Below the pieces are notes generated by a model that made no database searches, was not told the DNA's origin, and saw nothing but the letters and a program-made list of their open reading frames with translations. A DNA stretch of 64,000 bases, from positions 62,001 to 126,000 of the forward strand of contig NZ_OBMQ01000004.1 in assembly GCF_900217795.1 (NCBI RefSeq), read 5' to 3'. Origin of the DNA: Ureibacillus xyleni. GTDB taxonomy: Bacteria; Bacillota; Bacilli; Bacillales_A; Planococcaceae. The position numbers and the translations under genes were made by a program. Positions 1 through 8,648 of this stretch are shown here, piece by piece (positions within the stretch are counted from its first letter, which is position 1; every line of letters starts with the position of its first letter).

Positions 1-66
1 CATTTCATCTTGGGATAAAAGCACATATATTTAGCAAGACAATACAAATAGGAGGGTTATGTCGAT

Positions 67-576
67 ATGAATAAAGATTTACTTGAATCATTGGAAGGGC
101 AAGTCATTAGAGTCGACCGTGGTGGACCACATGCAGCTGTTGGTAAATTGTTTAAAGCAGGGGACGATTATTTTGTTCTTTTAACAAAAAAGGATGGTGT
201 TGTTGTTTATAAAACACATCATGTAAAAAGCATTACACATGATTCAAAAGATCAAATGGCGATGAATGTAATGGCTCCAGAAGGTTTAGAAAATTTATTT
301 AAAGAAGATGACTTTAAATCTGTTATCGCAAAATTAGAGCATCGTTGGGTTAAAATTAATCCTGAAAAATTAGAGGGTGTACTAGACGGTGTAACAGATG
401 ATTATTTAACAATCATTGCAAAAGAAGAGATTATACATGTGTCAATGTTCCATCTTCGCAATATTAGTTTCGGTGTATTAGCTGCTACAGATGGTAATGA
501 AGACGATGATGATAATAGTGACGATAACAACGATGATAACAAAGGAAACGGAAGAAGAAGACGTCGTAGATCATAA
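67..576 (+). CDS. CotB-like spore coat protein
   Basis: A 169-residue protein made of two similar segments of about 50 residues (near 5-57 and 85-140). Each has a short basic/polar start, a GKL or GVL turn, a beta-rich core, and an ending like HHVKSIT or FHLRNIS. This duplicated pattern resembles Bacillus CotB-type outer-coat proteins. The C-terminus is an Asp/Asn-rich stretch followed by a six-Arg tail, so the end of the protein is strongly charge-segregated. The ATG follows an AGGAGGG site at 50-56. The next gene, 45 bp downstream, encodes a related protein, so the two probably form a sporulation operon. The family assignment is by pattern recognition; the coat location is inferred. Confidence 0.6.
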   Translation: MNKDLLESLEGQVIRVDRGGPHAAVGKLFKAGDDYFVLLTKKDGVVVYKTHHVKSITHDSKDQMAMNVMAPEGLENLFKEDDFKSVIAKLEHRWVKINPEKLEGVLDGVTDDYLTIIAKEEIIHVSMFHLRNISFGVLAATDGNEDDDDNSDDNNDDNKGNGRRRRRRS

Positions 577-621
577 TGGTTCTGTTAGATAAAAACTCTC
601 TGAACAGATAGGAGGGGGAGT

Positions 622-1296
622 TTGAACAGCGTATTTAATCAACTCAAAAAAGAAACTGTGAAAGTAGATTTAGCAGGAAAAACTTATTTTAGAGGCTCAT
701 TAATAGAATCGAACGGTGAAATAATTGTCCTTTATGATGGGAAAGATTTTATTTATATTCCAATGAGCCATGTAGACAATATTTCAGTTTCACAAAATGA
801 AGCCGAAAATATCCTTACACCGTTAACCTTACCAAGCATTCTCAATGGTAAACAAGAAAATGTGCTAACTTTAGATGAAATGCTAAATCTATCTAAAGGA
901 ATGTACACGGAAATTTATGTCGCAAATAGACAGCCAATTCATGGACTAATATATAATGTTATGAGTGATTATTTTATCTTCCACTCGCCAATCTATAAAA
1001 CAATCTACATTTCAAAACAGCATTTAAAATGGTTAATCCCTTTTCACGAACAAAAGCGTCCGTTTGAATTAACGGATGATGAATTAAAAGTCAGTTCAAA
1101 TAATCAATTTGAGAGTTCCTTTAAACGTCAAGTTGAAAGAATGAAAAATAAGATTGTAATGTTTAACCTAGGTGAACATTCGCATCATATTGGGAAACTA
1201 ATGAATGTTTATGATCAAATTGTAGAACTTCGAACAGCTCGAGGTAATACAATTTTACTAAACATGACACATATAAAGTCGATTCATGAAGTTTAG
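622..1296 (+). CDS. CotB-like spore coat protein, three-repeat form
   Basis: A 224-residue protein starting at TTG, chosen because GGAGGGGG lies just upstream (611-618). It contains three related beta-rich segments (about 5-55, 90-145 and 170-224), each ending in a motif like SHVDNIS, QHLKWLI or THIKSIH. These match the segment ends of the upstream protein, so the pair looks like a tandem duplication with different repeat numbers. The charged C-terminal tail of the first protein is missing here. Probably a mother-cell spore coat component; no enzymatic motif is visible. Confidence 0.5.
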   Translation: MNSVFNQLKKETVKVDLAGKTYFRGSLIESNGEIIVLYDGKDFIYIPMSHVDNISVSQNEAENILTPLTLPSILNGKQENVLTLDEMLNLSKGMYTEIYVANRQPIHGLIYNVMSDYFIFHSPIYKTIYISKQHLKWLIPFHEQKRPFELTDDELKVSSNNQFESSFKRQVERMKNKIVMFNLGEHSHHIGKLMNVYDQIVELRTARGNTILLNMTHIKSIHEV

Positions 1297-1332
1297 TGAA
1301 AGATAATCGTTAATTTAAATTAAGGATTAAAT

Positions 1333-1369
1333 AGTATCACTTTGAACACACCGTTTAGTGCTACTTTTT
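1333..1369 (+). terminator. Rho-independent terminator after the coat gene pair
   Basis: Imperfect hairpin AGTATCAC / GTGCTACT followed by a short T run, 36 bp after the coat gene stop. Confidence 0.45.
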
Positions 1370-1380
1370 ATCAAAAAAAA

Positions 1381-1416
1381 GGTGCTCAAAGCATATCGTT
1401 TTGAGCACCAGTTTTT
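1381..1416. terminator. Bidirectional terminator between coat genes and proA
   Basis: A perfect 10-bp stem (GGTGCTCAAA / TTTGAGCACC) has T-rich tails on both strands. It serves the convergent coat genes and proBA, and overlaps the proA stop codon. Confidence 0.85.
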
Positions 1417-2681
1417 TATTTTCGGATTTGTCCGTTTCCACGAATAAAGTATTTTGTGGATGTTAACGCGGGTAAGCCCATTGGACCTCGAGCATGTAAT
1501 TTTTGTGTACTAATGCCGATTTCAGCTCCATATCCATACTCAAAGCCATCTGTAAAACGAGTAGATGCATTGTGATATACGGCTGCTGCATCGACACTCG
1601 TTAAAAAGACATCCGCTGCCATTAAATCTTCTGTTATGATAGCTTCTGAATGATTTGTACCGTAAGTATTGATGTGGTCAATTGCTTCATATACATTTTC
1701 AACAACCTTCATACTTAACGTTAAAGACAAATACTCTGTTGCATAATCTTCTTCAGTTGCAAGGGTAGCTTCTGGCAATACTTTACAAACGTGTTCATCA
1801 CCAATGATTGCAATACCTTCTTCGTGAAGAGCTTTTAACAGGTTGGCACCATGAACACTAAACCATTCTTCTTCAATCAGTAAACTTTCAGCAGCGTTAC
1901 AAACAGAAGGACGTTGCGTTTTGGCATTCTTAATAATGTTAAGAGCCATATCATAATTTGCTGTTTTATCTACATATACGTGGCAATTACCAGCACCAGT
2001 TTCTAAAACAGGAACGGATGACTCACGGACAACTAAATCAATTAGTCCTTTTCCACCCCGAGGAATTAATACATCTAAATATTCCGTCAGATTAAATAAT
2101 TCTTTTGCTGTTTCATGAGACGTGTCTTCAATTAATAGAACGGCATCTAACGGAATCGATGTTTTCTCAAGTGCGCGATGAATCGTTGCAACAAGGGCAA
2201 TATTTGAATATTTTGCAGATGAACTTCCGCGCAAAATAACCGCATTTCCAGTTTTTAAGCTAAGCGTTGCTGCATCAATTGTTACGTTTGGGCGAGCTTC
2301 ATAAATCATGCCGATCACACCAATTGGCACACGACGTTTTTCAATAAGTAAGCCATTTTCCTTCGTGATCTCTTCAAGTTTTTCTCCAACCGGATCTTGT
2401 AGCTCAACTAATTGATGAATAGCAGTAGACATGGCCTGAATGCGAGATTCGTTGAGCATAATTCGGTCTAACGTGGAAGTTGGAAGTCCTTTTTCTTCTC
2501 CGTTTTTTAAGTCTTTTTTATTTTCCTCAATAATGAATTGTTGGTCGATTAGTAGTTGTTCTGCAATTTTAACTAACGCATCATTTTTTTCTGCAGTAGT
2601 TTTAACGTTCATAATATAACTTGCACTTTTTGCTAATTTACCTTTTATACGTACTTCACTTTCTGTTATGATTTTTGTCAT
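1416..2681 (-). CDS. proA: Glutamate-5-semialdehyde dehydrogenase (gamma-glutamyl phosphate reductase)
   Basis: A 421-residue cytoplasmic NADPH-dependent enzyme of the aldehyde dehydrogenase fold, of normal family length. It reduces gamma-glutamyl phosphate to glutamate-5-semialdehyde, the second step of proline synthesis. The RPSVCNAAE segment carries the expected catalytic Cys. The nucleotide-binding region ([10 protein letters not shown]) and the C-terminal [19 protein letters not shown] region are typical of ProA. It lies 18 bp downstream of proB on the same strand and shares its T-box leader. Confidence 0.97.
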   Translation of the reverse strand: MTKIITESEVRIKGKLAKSASYIMNVKTTAEKNDALVKIAEQLLIDQQFIIEENKKDLKNGEEKGLPTSTLDRIMLNESRIQAMSTAIHQLVELQDPVGEKLEEITKENGLLIEKRRVPIGVIGMIYEARPNVTIDAATLSLKTGNAVILRGSSSAKYSNIALVATIHRALEKTSIPLDAVLLIEDTSHETAKELFNLTEYLDVLIPRGGKGLIDLVVRESSVPVLETGAGNCHVYVDKTANYDMALNIIKNAKTQRPSVCNAAESLLIEEEWFSVHGANLLKALHEEGIAIIGDEHVCKVLPEATLATEEDYATEYLSLTLSMKVVENVYEAIDHINTYGTNHSEAIITEDLMAADVFLTSVDAAAVYHNASTRFTDGFEYGYGAEIGISTQKLHARGPMGLPALTSTKYFIRGNGQIRK

Positions 2682-2699
2682 TTTATATCCCCCTTTAAT

Positions 2700-3785
2700 T
2701 TAAGCTTTTACCCATTTATCTCGGTGAATAACCTCAATCGATTTTACAGCAATTTCATCAGACCGTTTTCCGAGAGCAAATTCTAATTCATTACTGGAGT
2801 ACATCACTTCACCACGCCCAAGAAGTTTCGAATTACAATAAACTTCCACAACATCGCCTTTATTAAAGTCGCCTTCAATTTCGTAAATACCAGCTGGTAA
2901 GAGGCTCTTTCCATTCATTACAATCGCTTGTTTCGCTCCCTCATCTATAAATAGTTTTCCAGATACTTCAGTTAGCGTAATCCATTGTTTTTGATTTGGG
3001 AGAATCATCTGTTGTTCGCTCCCTATATATGTGCCATCCCCGAGTCCTTCTAAAATATCAATCAATTTATTTTCTCCGCGCCCATTACCGATGAATACTT
3101 TCACACCAGATTGAATCGCAGTGCGGGCAGCTAATAATTTTGATTGCATACCACCAGTTCCAACTTTTGAGCCTGTCCCGGCAGCAAATGATAACATTTC
3201 CTCAGTTATTTCTGACAGGTGATTGATACGTTTTGCATTTGGATTTTTCATCGGGTGATCATCATAAAAGCCGTTTATGTCTGTTAAAATAATTAATTGA
3301 TCTGCATGAACGAGTCCACTTACTAAAGCAGAGAGCATATCATTATCACCAAAAGTTAATTCGGTAATTGAAACCGTATCGTTTTCATTAATAATCGGGA
3401 TAATGTTACGCTCAAGCAACTCGGTAAATGTCGCATAGGCATTTTTATAACGATCTTTCTTTGAGAAATCGGTGCGCGTTAGTAATATTTGTGCAGCAGT
3501 TATTTGATGCGCAGAAAAAAGCTCTGAATAATATTGGATTAAAAGGCTTTGCCCTACTGCTGCAGCCGCTTGTTTTCCTTTTAATGTGACAGGTCGGGAT
3601 GGGTAACCAAGTTTTCGAAATCCAGCTGCTACGGCTCCGGATGAAACAAGTAAAACATCGTGACCAGCATGCTTTAGTTTAGCTAACGCATCGATATGAT
3701 CTTGTAATTTATCGTGGTCAATCTCACCCTTTGAGTTGGTTAATGAACTGCTACCGATTTTAACGACAATTCTTTTTTTCTCCAT
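2700..3785 (-). CDS. proB: Glutamate 5-kinase with PUA domain
   Basis: A 361-residue enzyme that phosphorylates L-glutamate to gamma-glutamyl phosphate, the first and committed step of proline synthesis. An amino-acid kinase domain (about 1-260; VVKIGSSSLT, SSGAVAAG, INENDTVS, FGDNDMLSA, GTGGMQSKLLAA) precedes a C-terminal PUA domain (about 275-353). The ATG follows an AGGAGGA site. It is the first gene of proBA, preceded by a T-box leader, so expression should rise when tRNA-Pro is uncharged. Confidence 0.97.
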   Translation of the reverse strand: MEKKRIVVKIGSSSLTNSKGEIDHDKLQDHIDALAKLKHAGHDVLLVSSGAVAAGFRKLGYPSRPVTLKGKQAAAAVGQSLLIQYYSELFSAHQITAAQILLTRTDFSKKDRYKNAYATFTELLERNIIPIINENDTVSITELTFGDNDMLSALVSGLVHADQLIILTDINGFYDDHPMKNPNAKRINHLSEITEEMLSFAAGTGSKVGTGGMQSKLLAARTAIQSGVKVFIGNGRGENKLIDILEGLGDGTYIGSEQQMILPNQKQWITLTEVSGKLFIDEGAKQAIVMNGKSLLPAGIYEIEGDFNKGDVVEVYCNSKLLGRGEVMYSSNELEFALGKRSDEIAVKSIEVIHRDKWVKA

Positions 3786-3805
3786 TAAAATCCTCCTAAA
3801 ATAAA

Positions 3806-4050
3806 AAAACCTTTCTCACCCTAAAAATTAGGGCGAAAAAGGTTACTTTTCCGTGGTACCACCTAGATTGAACTTGCATTTGCAAGTCCCACTCTCTTCT
3901 CATAACGCTTGAGTCTGCGTCTAGTTTTGCTAGAAGCTAGCGAAGTAGGTTCTGCGGGCCAATTTGTACGATGTCTTGCAGCCGATGAACATCGCTCTCT
4001 TTTCAAATGGTGATCCACATACTAGTCTCCGTTCCACCGAATGTTAAATT
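3806..4050 (-). ncRNA. T-box leader (tRNA-Pro sensing) of proBA
   Basis: Read on the minus strand, the leader contains the T-box core AGGTGGTACCACGG (3851-3864) with its preceding stem. A strong terminator hairpin follows (about 3808-3843), with arms built on AACCTTTTTCGCCC and GGGTGAGAAAGGTT and then a T run. In the stem I region the context GCAGAACCTACTT places a CCT triplet at 3947-3949 where the specifier codon is expected; CCU decodes proline, matching the downstream genes. The leader should bind uncharged tRNA-Pro and switch from terminator to antiterminator. Confidence 0.92.
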
Positions 4051-4056
4051 TCTTTT

Positions 4057-4085
4057 AATATGCAATAATTTAGAAATTTTGTCAA
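4057..4085 (-). promoter_or_regulatory. Sigma-A promoter of the proBA T-box transcript
   Basis: On the minus strand, TTGACA (4080-4085) is followed after 17 bp by CATATT (4057-4062). The predicted start is near 4050, just ahead of stem I. Confidence 0.6.
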
Positions 4086-4223
4086 TAGAATTATGAGAAT
4101 GTTCGAAAATTTTGGAATGGATGAGAAAATGTTAATACGATAACAATTTTTTAAACGAACAGTTTAATTTTTTCTGGCTTCTGGTAATCTAAAAATAGAA
4201 AAGGTTTGAGGAGAGGACTACCG

Positions 4224-5000
4224 ATGAAAATTGCAGCTATTCAAATGAGGTCAATTTCAGGTCATATTGAAAAAAATAAATTAAAGGGTTTAAAGTATGT
4301 TTATGATGCAATAAGAAAAGGCGCGGATATCGTAGTGTTACCTGAACTGTGGTCAACAGGTTACAATTTATCTAAACAAACATTTTTAAAACATCAAAAA
4401 AGTACAGAAACAATCGTGCAAGAATGTCGGCAAATAGCTAAAGAATTTGGGGTAGTGCTCGTAGTACCGTTTATTGATAAAAAAGAGGAGGATCTCTTTA
4501 TTGCAGTTGCTGTAATTGAAAAGAGTGGCGAAATTTTACAAGTTTATCACAAATCTTTTCTCTGGAATAAAGAAAACTTAAAATTTAAGCATGGTGCAAA
4601 CCATTTTGAGCCAATTCAAACTTCTATAGGTAAAGTTGGCTTACTAATTTGTTATGATATGGAGTTTCCTGAACCAAGCAGAATCCTAACATTACGTGGG
4701 GCAGAATTAATCATTATTCCGTCATTTTTTAGTTTTGAATCAGAGAAAAGATGGGATATTCAACTTCCAGCGAGGGCAATTGATAATACTGTTTTTGTAT
4801 TAGGAGTAAATGCAGTTGGGGAAGGGAGTTGTGGTAAATCAAAGTTAATTAATCCTAAGGGTGCATTGGTACATGAATGCTCTAGACTTTCAGAGGAAAT
4901 ATTGTTATGCGATATTGATTTAAATGATATTCATGTAATAAGAAAAAAAATTCCTTATTTAAATGATTTAGATCCTTCATTATATCCACATATAATGTAA
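4224..5000 (+). CDS. Carbon-nitrogen hydrolase (nitrilase superfamily amidase)
   Basis: A 258-residue cytoplasmic hydrolase. The superfamily's Glu-Lys-Cys triad is visible: E41 in VLPELW, K110 in YHKSFLW and C143 in LICYDMEFP. Family members hydrolyse amides such as omega-amides of alpha-keto acids; the substrate cannot be read from sequence. The ATG at 4224 is preferred over the in-frame TTG at 4206 because GAGGAGAGGA (4208-4217) is well spaced for it. Confidence 0.85.
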   Translation: MKIAAIQMRSISGHIEKNKLKGLKYVYDAIRKGADIVVLPELWSTGYNLSKQTFLKHQKSTETIVQECRQIAKEFGVVLVVPFIDKKEEDLFIAVAVIEKSGEILQVYHKSFLWNKENLKFKHGANHFEPIQTSIGKVGLLICYDMEFPEPSRILTLRGAELIIIPSFFSFESEKRWDIQLPARAIDNTVFVLGVNAVGEGSCGKSKLINPKGALVHECSRLSEEILLCDIDLNDIHVIRKKIPYLNDLDPSLYPHIM

Positions 5001-5071
5001 CATTAGTGTTTAACTACGGTGGACAAGCATATAGTAGGGGAAAACCCGTACAATTAGGTAGGTGTCTACTA

Positions 5072-5464
5072 TTGAAACAACTAATATTAGATAGAGGTTT
5101 ATTACTAACAGACATGGAAGTGGAGATAAAGGGGAAAGTATTAACGTTAAACCGCGTCTTAATTGATACAGGCTCAGCTACAACGATGATATCATCAGAT
5201 TTAGCAGCATCCTTTGGTATTTTAGCTGAACCAAATGATCCAATTTACCGTATTTATGGAGTTGGTGGATTTGAGTTTGTGTTTTCTAAAATAGCGGACA
5301 CATTAAAAGTGGGAGATCAAAGGGTACATCATATTCCTATCGAATTTGGAGACATGGACTATGGTTTCTCGTTAGATGGAATTCTTGGAATAAATGTATT
5401 AAAACAAATGAATGCCGTGATTAATATAAATAATTTATCAATCCAATATCCGCAAAATAGATAA
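5072..5464 (+). CDS. Retropepsin-like aspartic protease domain protein
   Basis: About 130 residues, starting at TTG after a TAGGTAGGTG site (5056-5065). The fold signature LIDTGSATTMI (D32-T33-G34) is the catalytic Asp motif of single-domain retropepsin-like proteases, followed by a YGVGG flap-like segment and a DGILGINVL segment typical of bacterial members. No signal peptide or membrane segment is visible, so it is probably cytoplasmic and would act as a dimer. The substrate is unknown. It lies 71 bp after the amidase gene. Confidence 0.75.
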   Translation: MKQLILDRGLLLTDMEVEIKGKVLTLNRVLIDTGSATTMISSDLAASFGILAEPNDPIYRIYGVGGFEFVFSKIADTLKVGDQRVHHIPIEFGDMDYGFSLDGILGINVLKQMNAVININNLSIQYPQNR

Positions 5465-5535
5465 GGAAAATATGAATTAGTAACATTAAAAGATATGCTA
5501 CAATATGGTAATTAGTTTGAAAGGAGATAAACACT

Positions 5536-6207
5536 ATGGACTACATTAGAATTACTAGCATTGAAGATCCATTATTTGCGAGTATGCATCAATTATTAGG
5601 TGAAGTATTCCCACCAGAAGAAGTATTAGAATTTGAATTATGGAAAGAACCGCTTGAAGATCCAGCAATTCGTGTATTTGTTGCTGTTCATGAAGGGGAA
5701 GTGGTTGGATCTACGGAATATCGTTATTACCCACAGTGGAATATCGCGATGACTGATTTTACTATAATTGGTCGCCCTGGTTTATCGATTGGTCGCTTCT
5801 TAGCAAAAAATCGCGAACAAGATTTACACCAACTTGCCAAAGAAAACGGAAAAGTGTTGTTTGGAATGTTCGCAGAAATTTACGACCCATATGTAAGAGA
5901 AGATTTTGACTTTGGCGGTGTAAAGCCGATGAATCCATTTGTTCGTCGTGAAGTATTATCTCATTTAGGCTATCAACGTCTTGATTTCCCATATGTTCAT
6001 CCATCTTGGAAAAACGATGGTGAAGCTGTAAAAGGGCTTGATTTTTGCTTTATGCCAACAGATGATGAGGTAAAAGAAATTCCAGCGAGTTTAGTTGTAG
6101 ATTTTCTAAAAGATTATTATGCAATTTTACCGAACAAGCCACAAGAATGGTTACAAATGATTGAAAACCTAGAAGCCAAGGATAAAGTAAAGTTACTTCC
6201 GCTATAG
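5536..6207 (+). CDS. GNAT-like acyltransferase family protein
   Basis: A 223-residue soluble protein with an N-terminal GNAT-like pattern (VFVAVHEGEVVGSTEYRYYPQ near 56-76), followed by a helical/beta region ending in GYQRLDFPYVHPSW. The acetyl-CoA loop is not a clear textbook R/Q-x-x-G-x-G/A, so the activity is inferred and the substrate unknown. AAGGAGAT precedes the ATG. It is monocistronic with its own terminator. Confidence 0.5.
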   Translation: MDYIRITSIEDPLFASMHQLLGEVFPPEEVLEFELWKEPLEDPAIRVFVAVHEGEVVGSTEYRYYPQWNIAMTDFTIIGRPGLSIGRFLAKNREQDLHQLAKENGKVLFGMFAEIYDPYVREDFDFGGVKPMNPFVRREVLSHLGYQRLDFPYVHPSWKNDGEAVKGLDFCFMPTDDEVKEIPASLVVDFLKDYYAILPNKPQEWLQMIENLEAKDKVKLLPL

Positions 6208-6216
6208 AAATATCAA

Positions 6217-6252
6217 AATGCTTTGAACTTTCAAAAGTCAGAGCATTTTTTT
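6217..6252 (+). terminator. Terminator after the GNAT-like gene
   Basis: Stem AATGCTTTGA / TCAGAGCATT followed by a seven-T run. Confidence 0.85.
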
Positions 6253-6415
6253 CTGGGCAAATTTTATACTATTAAAATAAAATTGTAGAATGATACGGTA
6301 TTGAGCAAAAATTTGCAATATTCGTATGAATAGATGATGTTTTATTTCGGAATTTAAAGTAAAATAGTAGAGTAATATAAAATGATATCGGAATTTCACA
6401 ATGACAGTGATACTT

Positions 6416-6430
6416 AGTTTTCTGAATCTT
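6416..6430 (+). promoter_or_regulatory. CodY-box-like site upstream of ilvE
   Basis: AGTTTTCTGAATCTT matches 12 of 15 positions of the Bacillus CodY consensus AATTTTCWGAAAATT and lies 10 bp before the Shine-Dalgarno of the aminotransferase. BCAA transaminase genes are known CodY targets in B. subtilis; operation here is inferred. Confidence 0.45.
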
Positions 6431-6455
6431 CATTTAATAATTGGAGGCTATACAA

Positions 6456-7520
6456 ATGTTAGACATTACAACACAATTAACAACGAATCCAAAAGAAAAA
6501 CCAGCTGTAGACGCACTTGGTTTTGGAAATTATTTTACAGACCATATGTTTATACTGGATTATACGGAAGGAATCGGTTGGCATGATGGGCGCATTATCC
6601 CTTATCAACCAATTTCTTTAGATCCATCTGCTATGATCTTCCATTATGGACAATCTGTATTTGAAGGGTTAAAAGCTTATGTAACAGTAGATAATGATAT
6701 TTTACTTTTCCGACCAGAACGTAACTTTGCTCGTCTAAATCATTCAAATGATCGTTTATGTATTCCAAAAATTGATGAAGAGTATGCATTAGAAGCGTTA
6801 AAACAATTAGTTAACGTTGATCGTGAGTGGGTTCCAAATGCGCCGGGTACATCTCTTTATATCCGTCCGTTCATTATTGCAACAGAGGAACATTTAGGGG
6901 TTCATCCTGCAAAAAATTATAAATTTATTATTATTATGTCTCCATCTGGCTCTTACTATAAAGAGGGAATCAATCCGGTGAAAATCTTAGTTGAACAACA
7001 ATTTGTTCGTGCAGTTAAAGGTGGTACGGGTGAAGCGAAAACTGGTGGTAACTATGCAAGTGCGCTAAAAGGCCAAGAAATCGCGGATCGTGAAGGCTAT
7101 TCTCAAACATTATGGTTAGATGGTAAAGAAAACCGTTATGTTGAAGAAGTTGGTAGTATGAACATCTTCTTTAAAATTAATGGAACAGTAATCACACCTG
7201 AGCTAAACGGAAGTATCTTACCAGGAATTACACGTGACTCTATGATTCAAGTATTAAAATCAAAAAATATTCCAGTAGAAGAACGTCGTATTTCCATTGA
7301 TGAAGTTGTGGAAGCACACCATAACGGAACTTTAGAAGAAGTATTCGGAACGGGAACGGCTGCAGTTATTTCACCAGTTGGCGAGTTAAAATATTTAGAA
7401 GAAAAATTCACAATTAACAAAGGTGAAATTGGTGAAGTTTCTCAAATGTTATATGATACATTAACAGGTATTCAAACAGGAAAAGTTGAAGATACGTTTG
7501 GTTGGACAATTCGTTTATAA
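6456..7520 (+). CDS. ilvE: Branched-chain amino acid aminotransferase
   Basis: A 354-residue PLP enzyme of the larger (YbgE/YwaA or eukaryotic-like) BCAT subfamily. It transfers the amino group between leucine, isoleucine or valine and 2-oxoglutarate. The EAKTGGNYASAL segment contains the PLP-binding Lys; FEGLKAY, LYIRPF and the EEVFGTGTAAV phosphate-cup motif are also present. The ATG at 6456 follows TTGGAGGC at 6441. A CodY-like box precedes it and a strong terminator follows, so it is a single-gene unit. Confidence 0.95.
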   Translation: MLDITTQLTTNPKEKPAVDALGFGNYFTDHMFILDYTEGIGWHDGRIIPYQPISLDPSAMIFHYGQSVFEGLKAYVTVDNDILLFRPERNFARLNHSNDRLCIPKIDEEYALEALKQLVNVDREWVPNAPGTSLYIRPFIIATEEHLGVHPAKNYKFIIIMSPSGSYYKEGINPVKILVEQQFVRAVKGGTGEAKTGGNYASALKGQEIADREGYSQTLWLDGKENRYVEEVGSMNIFFKINGTVITPELNGSILPGITRDSMIQVLKSKNIPVEERRISIDEVVEAHHNGTLEEVFGTGTAAVISPVGELKYLEEKFTINKGEIGEVSQMLYDTLTGIQTGKVEDTFGWTIRL

Positions 7521-7525
7521 AAGGG

Positions 7526-7561
7526 AATCGCAGCTACTGAAGTGGTAGTTGCGATTTTTTT
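7526..7561 (+). terminator. Terminator of ilvE
   Basis: Stem AATCGCAGCTAC / GTAGTTGCGATT followed by a T run. Confidence 0.88.
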
Positions 7562-7707
7562 GTAAAGTTAGATACATGTAAGGAACATCATTGAGGAAGA
7601 TAAAGCATAATCTCGATGAAGACAAAAGTTCGCTGTAGTTCATACCCAAAATGAAAACAAAAAAATCATAATGTTTTCTTATCAAATCAATTAATAACAC
7701 CCAAAAT

Positions 7708-7738
7708 AAAAAGGCGAGCACAAGAATCTCACCTTTTT
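7708..7738. terminator. Bidirectional terminator for the small minus-strand gene
   Basis: Stem AAAAAGGCGAG / CTCACCTTTTT with T-rich tails. It ends six bases from the stop of the small minus-strand gene. The 145 bp between ilvE's terminator and this hairpin show no gene. Confidence 0.7.
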
Positions 7739-7743
7739 AAAAA

Positions 7744-7950
7744 CTAAACATTTTTATTCGACTTTTGGGTTTTATCGTGGTTTGTTGCATTGTTTTTATT
7801 TTTAACTTTAGAGTCAAATTCTTCTGCGATTTCAGCTGTATTGTCCTCTGGGTTATCTTGATGACTTGTTGTGTTTGTGTGTAAATGTTTATATGTTTCA
7901 AATGGATTATGATTTCGTTCATTTAACGTCTTTCTATTATTTCTACTCAA
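7744..7950 (-). CDS. Small hydrophilic protein of unknown function
   Basis: About 68 residues, rich in Asn, Lys, Thr and His, with no hydrophobic segment. The start is taken as TTG at 7950, because AGGAGGTGAAG lies immediately upstream and a GTG further upstream is part of that Shine-Dalgarno itself. The composition resembles minor small spore proteins, but I do not recognise the family. Confidence 0.55.
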   Translation of the reverse strand: MSRNNRKTLNERNHNPFETYKHLHTNTTSHQDNPEDNTAEIAEEFDSKVKNKNNATNHDKTQKSNKNV

Positions 7951-8080
7951 GATCTTCACCTCCTGAAATTTAATTTGCGCATTGAGGAATTTTTTATGCT
8001 TTACAAAATCTTCACTACAATATTCCTAAAATACCATTTACAGAGTGAAATAACTTTGATACACTTAATTTCAGTAATGA

Positions 8081-8096
8081 AAACTATATATTGTGT
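8081..8096 (+). promoter_or_regulatory. NrdR-box-like site upstream of the nrd operon
   Basis: AAACTATATATTGTGT agrees at 14 of 16 positions with the palindromic NrdR consensus as I remember it (ACACTATATATAGTGT). NrdR is the ATP/dATP-sensing repressor of ribonucleotide reductase genes. Only one good box is visible; two are usual. Confidence 0.5.
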
Positions 8097-8104
8097 TTGT
8101 TTTT

Positions 8105-8262
8105 AATTGGTACTACTACATGTAGTTTAATAGGGAAGTCGGTGAGATTCCGGCGCTGTCCCCGCAACTGTGAAGCTGACAAAGATTCAATCCACTGTGC
8201 TTATAAAGCATGGGAAGGGAATCAGAGGAAGAAGCTAAGCCAGGAGACCTGCCAAGTAAAAA
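8105..8262 (+). ncRNA. Cobalamin (B12) riboswitch
   Basis: The aptamer has the expected order: AATAGGGAAGTCGGTGAGAT, then CCGGCGCTGTCCCCGCAACTG, then the B12 box AAGCCAGGAGACCTGCC at 8237-8253. It is followed by a perfect hairpin (8285-8317) and a terminator (8336-8366). It lies directly upstream of nrdHIEF, so adenosylcobalamin binding should shut down this B12-independent reductase. Confidence 0.96.
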
Positions 8263-8335
8263 CACGATAAAACATTTCTTCGGGGATTGAGAAATGGAGA
8301 CGTAACCATTTTCAATCAATCGTTTCCATATTTTT

Positions 8336-8366
8336 GCTATCTCTTTTCGAAGAGGTAGCTTTTTTA
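8336..8366 (+). terminator. Riboswitch-controlled terminator of the nrd leader
   Basis: Stem GCTATCTCTT / AAGAGGTAGC followed by a T run, located between the B12 aptamer and nrdH. Probably the expression platform. Confidence 0.85.
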
Positions 8367-8420
8367 TTGGCCCGAATACCAAATGTTGGGGACTGGACAC
8401 GTAAAAAGAGAGGGATTAGA

Positions 8421-8648
8421 ATGATGAAACTTTATACAAAAACAGTTTGTCCAAAATGCTTATGGATTAAATCAGAATTATTACAAGCGGGAATATCATT
8501 TGAAACAATCAATATTGATCATGACGAACAAGCAAAAGAAAAAATTATCGAAGCAGGGTTATTAACCGTTCCAGTTGTTGAAATGGATGGGTTATTCCTC
8601 ACAGATATCAATGAGATCCTTGCAAAAATTGAGTTGAATATGAAGTGA
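8421..8648 (+). CDS. nrdH: NrdH-type glutaredoxin-like protein
   Basis: A 75-residue thioredoxin-fold electron donor for class Ib ribonucleotide reductase. The CPKC redox motif is at residues 10-13, and the cis-Pro segment TVPVVEMDG follows. The adjacent ATG ATG at 8421 follows AGAGGGA. It is the first gene of nrdHIEF, with its stop overlapping the start of nrdI. Confidence 0.92.
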   Translation: MMKLYTKTVCPKCLWIKSELLQAGISFETINIDHDEQAKEKIIEAGLLTVPVVEMDGLFLTDINEILAKIELNMK

